In this document: piece by piece, positions 5,689 through 7,844 of the stretch
Position numbering within the stretch: position 1 is the stretch's first letter
Layout: every line of letters begins with the position of its first letter
NCBI GenBank assembly: GCA_026713405.1
Contig: JAPOON010000839.1
Coordinates: forward strand, 1 to 7,844
Direction: 5' to 3'
Length of the DNA: 7,844 nt
Source: Gammaproteobacteria bacterium
Lineage (GTDB): Bacteria > Pseudomonadota > Gammaproteobacteria > Pseudomonadales > Azotimanducaceae_A
Made by a program: the position numbers and the translations under genes
Notes under the pieces: generated by a model
Told to the model about the DNA's origin: nothing
Seen by the model: the letters and a program-made list of their open reading frames with translations, nothing else
The model's database searches: none

Positions 5689-6231
5689 ATGCGCGACTAT
5701 ACCTTGACCACGACTCGCGAGTTCGAAGACGGGCTAGCCAAATACCCGTACTGTTTCGAAGCAAATGTTCGGATGCCGGCCGGGGATGTTTGGCGGGAAT
5801 GGATCGCAACACTCCTGGATTACCGCACCAGCTGGCTCTGGCCGACCCGGTACAGCCAACCCTCCGTGGTGGACGGTCTGGTGAAAAAAGGCGGGCGCGT
5901 CATCATGACCTACCAGATTCCCAATCCCTACGATTCTTCGCGGCCCGACAAGAACGTCTCACATGAGTTCGACATCACCCAATACAATGAACAGGAGATG
6001 TTCTTCGAGTATCTCACCACGAACAGCCACACCTTCCTGAAAGGGGGCGGTTCGGTTCAGGTAACGACCATTAGCGAACGAAGCTGCACGCTGACCTGGC
6101 AGGGCGAGTATCGCCACAACACGGGTGATGCCCGTACGGAAGCACAGGGCGATGCGTTTCCCTTTTATCTGTGCACCTTTTTTACGGCGGCCGCCCAGAA
6201 CATCCGTAAAGCAGGGCAGAAGCATGTGTAG
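5689..6231 (+). CDS. SRPBCC (START-like) fold protein, function unknown
   Basis: This gene encodes a soluble 180-residue protein. Its layout suggests the SRPBCC or polyketide-cyclase-like helix-grip fold, which binds hydrophobic ligands. An opening strand, FEANVRMPAGDVWREWIATL (about 23-42), leads into a helix of the kind seen at the start of these domains. Alternating strands follow (GGRVIMTYQIPNP 68-80, EMFFEYLTT 103-111, SVQVTTISE 122-130, CTLTWQGEYRHN 133-144). A long final helix, FPFYLCTFFTAAAQNIRKAG, closes residues 157-176. I do not recognise a specific subfamily. ATG at 5689 is chosen for its GGGAG site six bases upstream and the promoter before it. The same frame stays open to 5389, but that extension would run antisense into the permease start and has no ribosome site. 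There is no signal peptide or membrane segment. Its neighbour across a 150-base divergent spacer is the permease. A role in binding the same small molecule is only speculation. Confidence 0.72.
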   Translation: MRDYTLTTTREFEDGLAKYPYCFEANVRMPAGDVWREWIATLLDYRTSWLWPTRYSQPSVVDGLVKKGGRVIMTYQIPNPYDSSRPDKNVSHEFDITQYNEQEMFFEYLTTNSHTFLKGGGSVQVTTISERSCTLTWQGEYRHNTGDARTEAQGDAFPFYLCTFFTAAAQNIRKAGQKHV

Positions 6232-6287
6232 CGGAAGGGCGTCGTTTAGTGCTGTAACGGCTGTTTACGGGCAACCCGGCTCCGTCC

Positions 6288-6333
6288 GTTGACCGTGAGC
6301 GCTTCGGCGTAGCCAAGCTCCCACCGGGTCAAC
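6288..6333. repeat. Inverted repeat in the convergent gap, possible two-way transcript end
   Basis: GTTGACC (6288-6294) and GGTCAAC (6327-6333) form an exact 7-base inverted repeat enclosing GAGC (6297-6300) with GCTC (6317-6320) and GGC (6306-6308) with GCC (6312-6314). It lies between the convergent SRPBCC and LLM genes and overlaps the LLM stop codon. It has no T-run on either strand, so it is not a canonical intrinsic terminator. The rest of 6232-6328 shows nothing else. Confidence 0.25.
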
Positions 6334-7216
6334 CGGTCAGGCCGAGCAACCCGCTCCAGCGCCGCATGTCGCTTTCCAGGAACTTTGCCCTCACCGGCAA
6401 CTGCAGAACCAGCTCGTGCAGGCCGAGGTTTGCCACCGAACGAACCATGTTCAACAGGTCATCGTCTGAATTGTGCGGTGAATAGGGCAAGCTCAGCTTG
6501 ATCTGAAAGTCGCGGTTTCGAGGGAGAGAGTCCTTCTCGAGCGCCGCGTGTACGCGGGCCAGCAGGGGTTCAGGTTCGTCGTAGCGTGTCCCCACGCCAA
6601 TCCAGCCGTTGCCCCGACGCAGCGCGCGGCGAATGGCAAAATCCGAGTTGCCGCCGATCAGGATGGGCGGGCCGCCCCTGGTGTGGGGATGGGGCTGCAA
6701 CACCGCGTCCTTGAATTGCACGAACTCACCGTTGAACTCGGCCGTCTCCGCGGACCAGGCGACCCGGATCGCGTCGAGGTATTCATCGAAGCGCTTGCCA
6801 CGACCTTGCCAGGACACGCCCAGTGCCGCGTATTCCTGGGAAGACCAGCCCAGGCCTGCGCCGAAATCGAAGCGGCCTTCGGCGATGTGGTCCAGCGTCA
6901 TGATTTCCTTGGCGAGTAGCAGCGGCGGCCTTTCCGGCACGATAAGCACGGCGGAGCCGAGCCGGAGGCGCGTCGTGACGCCAGCCGCCACCGTGCAGAC
7001 CAGCATGGGATCGTAGAGCCCGAAGCGGCCTTTCCACGGTGCGACGCCGTCGGGCGTGTGCGGGTATGGGTCTGTGTAGCGGTTAAAGAACACGATGTGT
7101 TCGGGCACCCAGAGCGAGTTGAAACCGCAATCCTCCGCTGCCCGGGCAAACGCCTTCAGGAACCCGATGTCCCGAAGCGGCGAATCGCCGAATGCCGCCG
7201 CAAGCCCGATTTTCAT
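6329..7216 (-). CDS. LLM-class (luciferase-like) flavin or F420-dependent oxidoreductase
   Basis: This is a cytoplasmic TIM-barrel oxidoreductase or monooxygenase using reduced flavin or coenzyme F420. The 295-residue length is normal for the family. Motifs in order are the opening strand MKIGLAAAFGD; GFNSLWVPEH ending at residue 40; TTRLRLGSAVLIVP at 81-94; the family hallmark from RPPLLLAKE (96-104) through LDHIAEGRFDFGAGLGW (108-124); GGPPILIGGN at 181-190, near the cofactor phosphate site; and NGWIGVG at 203-209. The start is ATG at 7216, preceded by a strong GAGGAA ribosome site (7230-7225) eight bases away. The frame continues upstream to 7582, but that part is antisense to the CoA-transferase and is not coding. 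Annotation pipelines usually call such proteins F420-dependent, but many proteobacteria lack F420, so flavin is a real alternative. The substrate is unknown. It is divergent from a CoA-transferase, which suggests a catabolic role. Confidence 0.9.
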   Translation of the reverse strand: MKIGLAAAFGDSPLRDIGFLKAFARAAEDCGFNSLWVPEHIVFFNRYTDPYPHTPDGVAPWKGRFGLYDPMLVCTVAAGVTTRLRLGSAVLIVPERPPLLLAKEIMTLDHIAEGRFDFGAGLGWSSQEYAALGVSWQGRGKRFDEYLDAIRVAWSAETAEFNGEFVQFKDAVLQPHPHTRGGPPILIGGNSDFAIRRALRRGNGWIGVGTRYDEPEPLLARVHAALEKDSLPRNRDFQIKLSLPYSPHNSDDDLLNMVRSVANLGLHELVLQLPVRAKFLESDMRRWSGLLGLTG

Positions 7217-7240
7217 ATCGCCAGTTCCTCGCACGCGATT

Positions 7241-7246
7241 ACTATA
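7241..7246 (-). promoter_or_regulatory. Possible -10 box for the LLM oxidoreductase
   Basis: TATAGT on the minus strand matches the sigma-70 -10 consensus at five of six positions. Transcription from it would begin about 18 bases before the ATG at 7216, leaving room for the GAGGAA ribosome site. No good -35 is seen at 16-18 bases. The 67-base spacer 7217-7283 must hold the promoter regions of both divergent genes unless one starts within its neighbour. Confidence 0.3.
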
Positions 7247-7283
7247 TCGGCCTGTCCGCCGGATGAGGAGTGAACAAGCACCA

Positions 7284-7844
7284 ATGACGAGCGTAATGAA
7301 AGGTGTGCGCGTATTGGAAGTTGCCCAATTCGCGCTTGCGCCATCGGCGGCTGCAGCGCTGAGCGACTGGGGGGCCGAGGTCATCAAGGTGGAGCATGCC
7401 AAGCATGGCGATTTCATGCGGGGCCTGTCCGGATGGGGCGTGCCGGCAGACGTGGAGGGCATCAACTTCCTGTGGGACACCTTCAATCGCGGCAAACGCT
7501 CGGTGGGCATCGACCTCACCCTGGACGATGGCCGCGACATCGTCCTCGAACTTGCCCGGCGCGCGGATGTCTTCATCACCAACTACCTGCCCTCGGCACG
7601 CACCAGGCTGCGCATCGACGTCGAAGACATTCGCGCGGCGAATCCGAACATCGTCTACGGCAGGGGCAGCGCGCATGGTCCCAGGGGCGAGGAGGCAGAC
7701 CTGGGCGGCTTCGAGAGCATCTACTGGCTGCGTAGCGGGGCGGCGTCCGCGGCCACGCGCGCAGGCGGTGATCTGGTATCCATTCCGACGCCCGGCTTCG
7801 GCGACGGCCAGACAGGGCTGGCGTTCGCCGGCGGGCTGGCCGCC
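7284..7844 (+). CDS. Class III CoA-transferase (CaiB/formyl-CoA transferase family), C-terminus cut by window edge
   Basis: Family enzymes transfer coenzyme A between carboxylic acids through an aspartyl-CoA intermediate, for example in carnitine, oxalate, bile-acid or aromatic-acid breakdown. The visible 187 residues show the family N-terminus: GVRVLEVAQFALAPSAAAAL (7-26), DWGAEVIKVEH (28-38), NRGKRSVGIDL (68-78), ADVFITNYLPSARTRL (94-109) and PNIVYGRGSAHGPRG (121-135). Asp139 in EEADLGGFESIY aligns with the catalytic aspartate of formyl-CoA transferase. The GFGDGQTGLAFAGGLAA region ends the window. About half of a normal 380-400 residue protein is missing to the right. The usual QA after the catalytic Asp is replaced by ES, so the exact substrate class is open. 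The start is uncertain: ATG 7284 has GAGGAG 13 bases upstream, ATG 7263 is in frame without a ribosome site, and ATG 7296 also fits the family start. Confidence 0.9.
   Translation, partial: MTSVMKGVRVLEVAQFALAPSAAAALSDWGAEVIKVEHAKHGDFMRGLSGWGVPADVEGINFLWDTFNRGKRSVGIDLTLDDGRDIVLELARRADVFITNYLPSARTRLRIDVEDIRAANPNIVYGRGSAHGPRGEEADLGGFESIYWLRSGAASAATRAGGDLVSIPTPGFGDGQTGLAFAGGLAA

Noticed and set aside
7217..7582. N-terminal extension of the LLM oxidoreductase frame
   Set aside because: It is antisense to the well-supported CoA-transferase and carries low-complexity Ser/Arg sequence. The ATG at 7216 has a strong ribosome site and matches the family start.

Overview
The window is GC-rich and gene-dense, and it reads as a chromosomal stretch from a proteobacterium, most likely a gammaproteobacterium. 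The main reasons are the bifunctional tRNA-modification enzyme MnmC, which is typical of that group, and a remnant of a type I-E CRISPR array. The taxon is an inference. I see no insertion sequence, integrase, phage gene, rRNA or tRNA.

Left part (1-1890). Two minus-strand genes overlap by four bases: a two-domain, mercaptopyruvate-type sulfurtransferase (890-1699) and then mnmC (893 to beyond the left edge). A 191-base spacer, with a nested inverted repeat, separates them from a plus-strand N-acyl-D-amino-acid deacylase (1891-3354).

Middle part (3355-3807). This 453-base convergent gap holds a small decayed orphan type I-E CRISPR array at 3474-3624. It has three diverged 29-base repeats at an exact 61-base period and two 32-base spacers. 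No cas gene lies in the window. The second and third repeats fall inside a spurious plus-strand reading frame, and the first lies just upstream of it; translated, the second reads VFPAHAGLNR, a known by-product of I-E repeats.

Right part (3808-7844). A minus-strand NCS2-family nucleobase permease (3808-5538) ends in an unusual cytoplasmic domain of about 125 residues. By eye, that domain resembles a degenerate RsbW-like histidine-kinase-type ATPase fold. It is divergent from a small SRPBCC-like protein (5689-6231), which has a good candidate promoter and ribosome site. Next come a minus-strand luciferase-like (LLM) flavin or F420 oxidoreductase (6329-7216) and, divergent from it, a class III CoA-transferase (7284 to beyond the right edge). 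The last two are typical of acyl-CoA catabolic neighbourhoods. No shared pathway links all the genes, and the window looks like several short transcription units rather than one operon.

The most interesting items are the permease with its fused tail and apparently missing substrate-binding carboxylates, the decaying CRISPR array, and the coupling of a mercaptopyruvate-type sulfurtransferase to mnmC. I found no convincing wholly new system.
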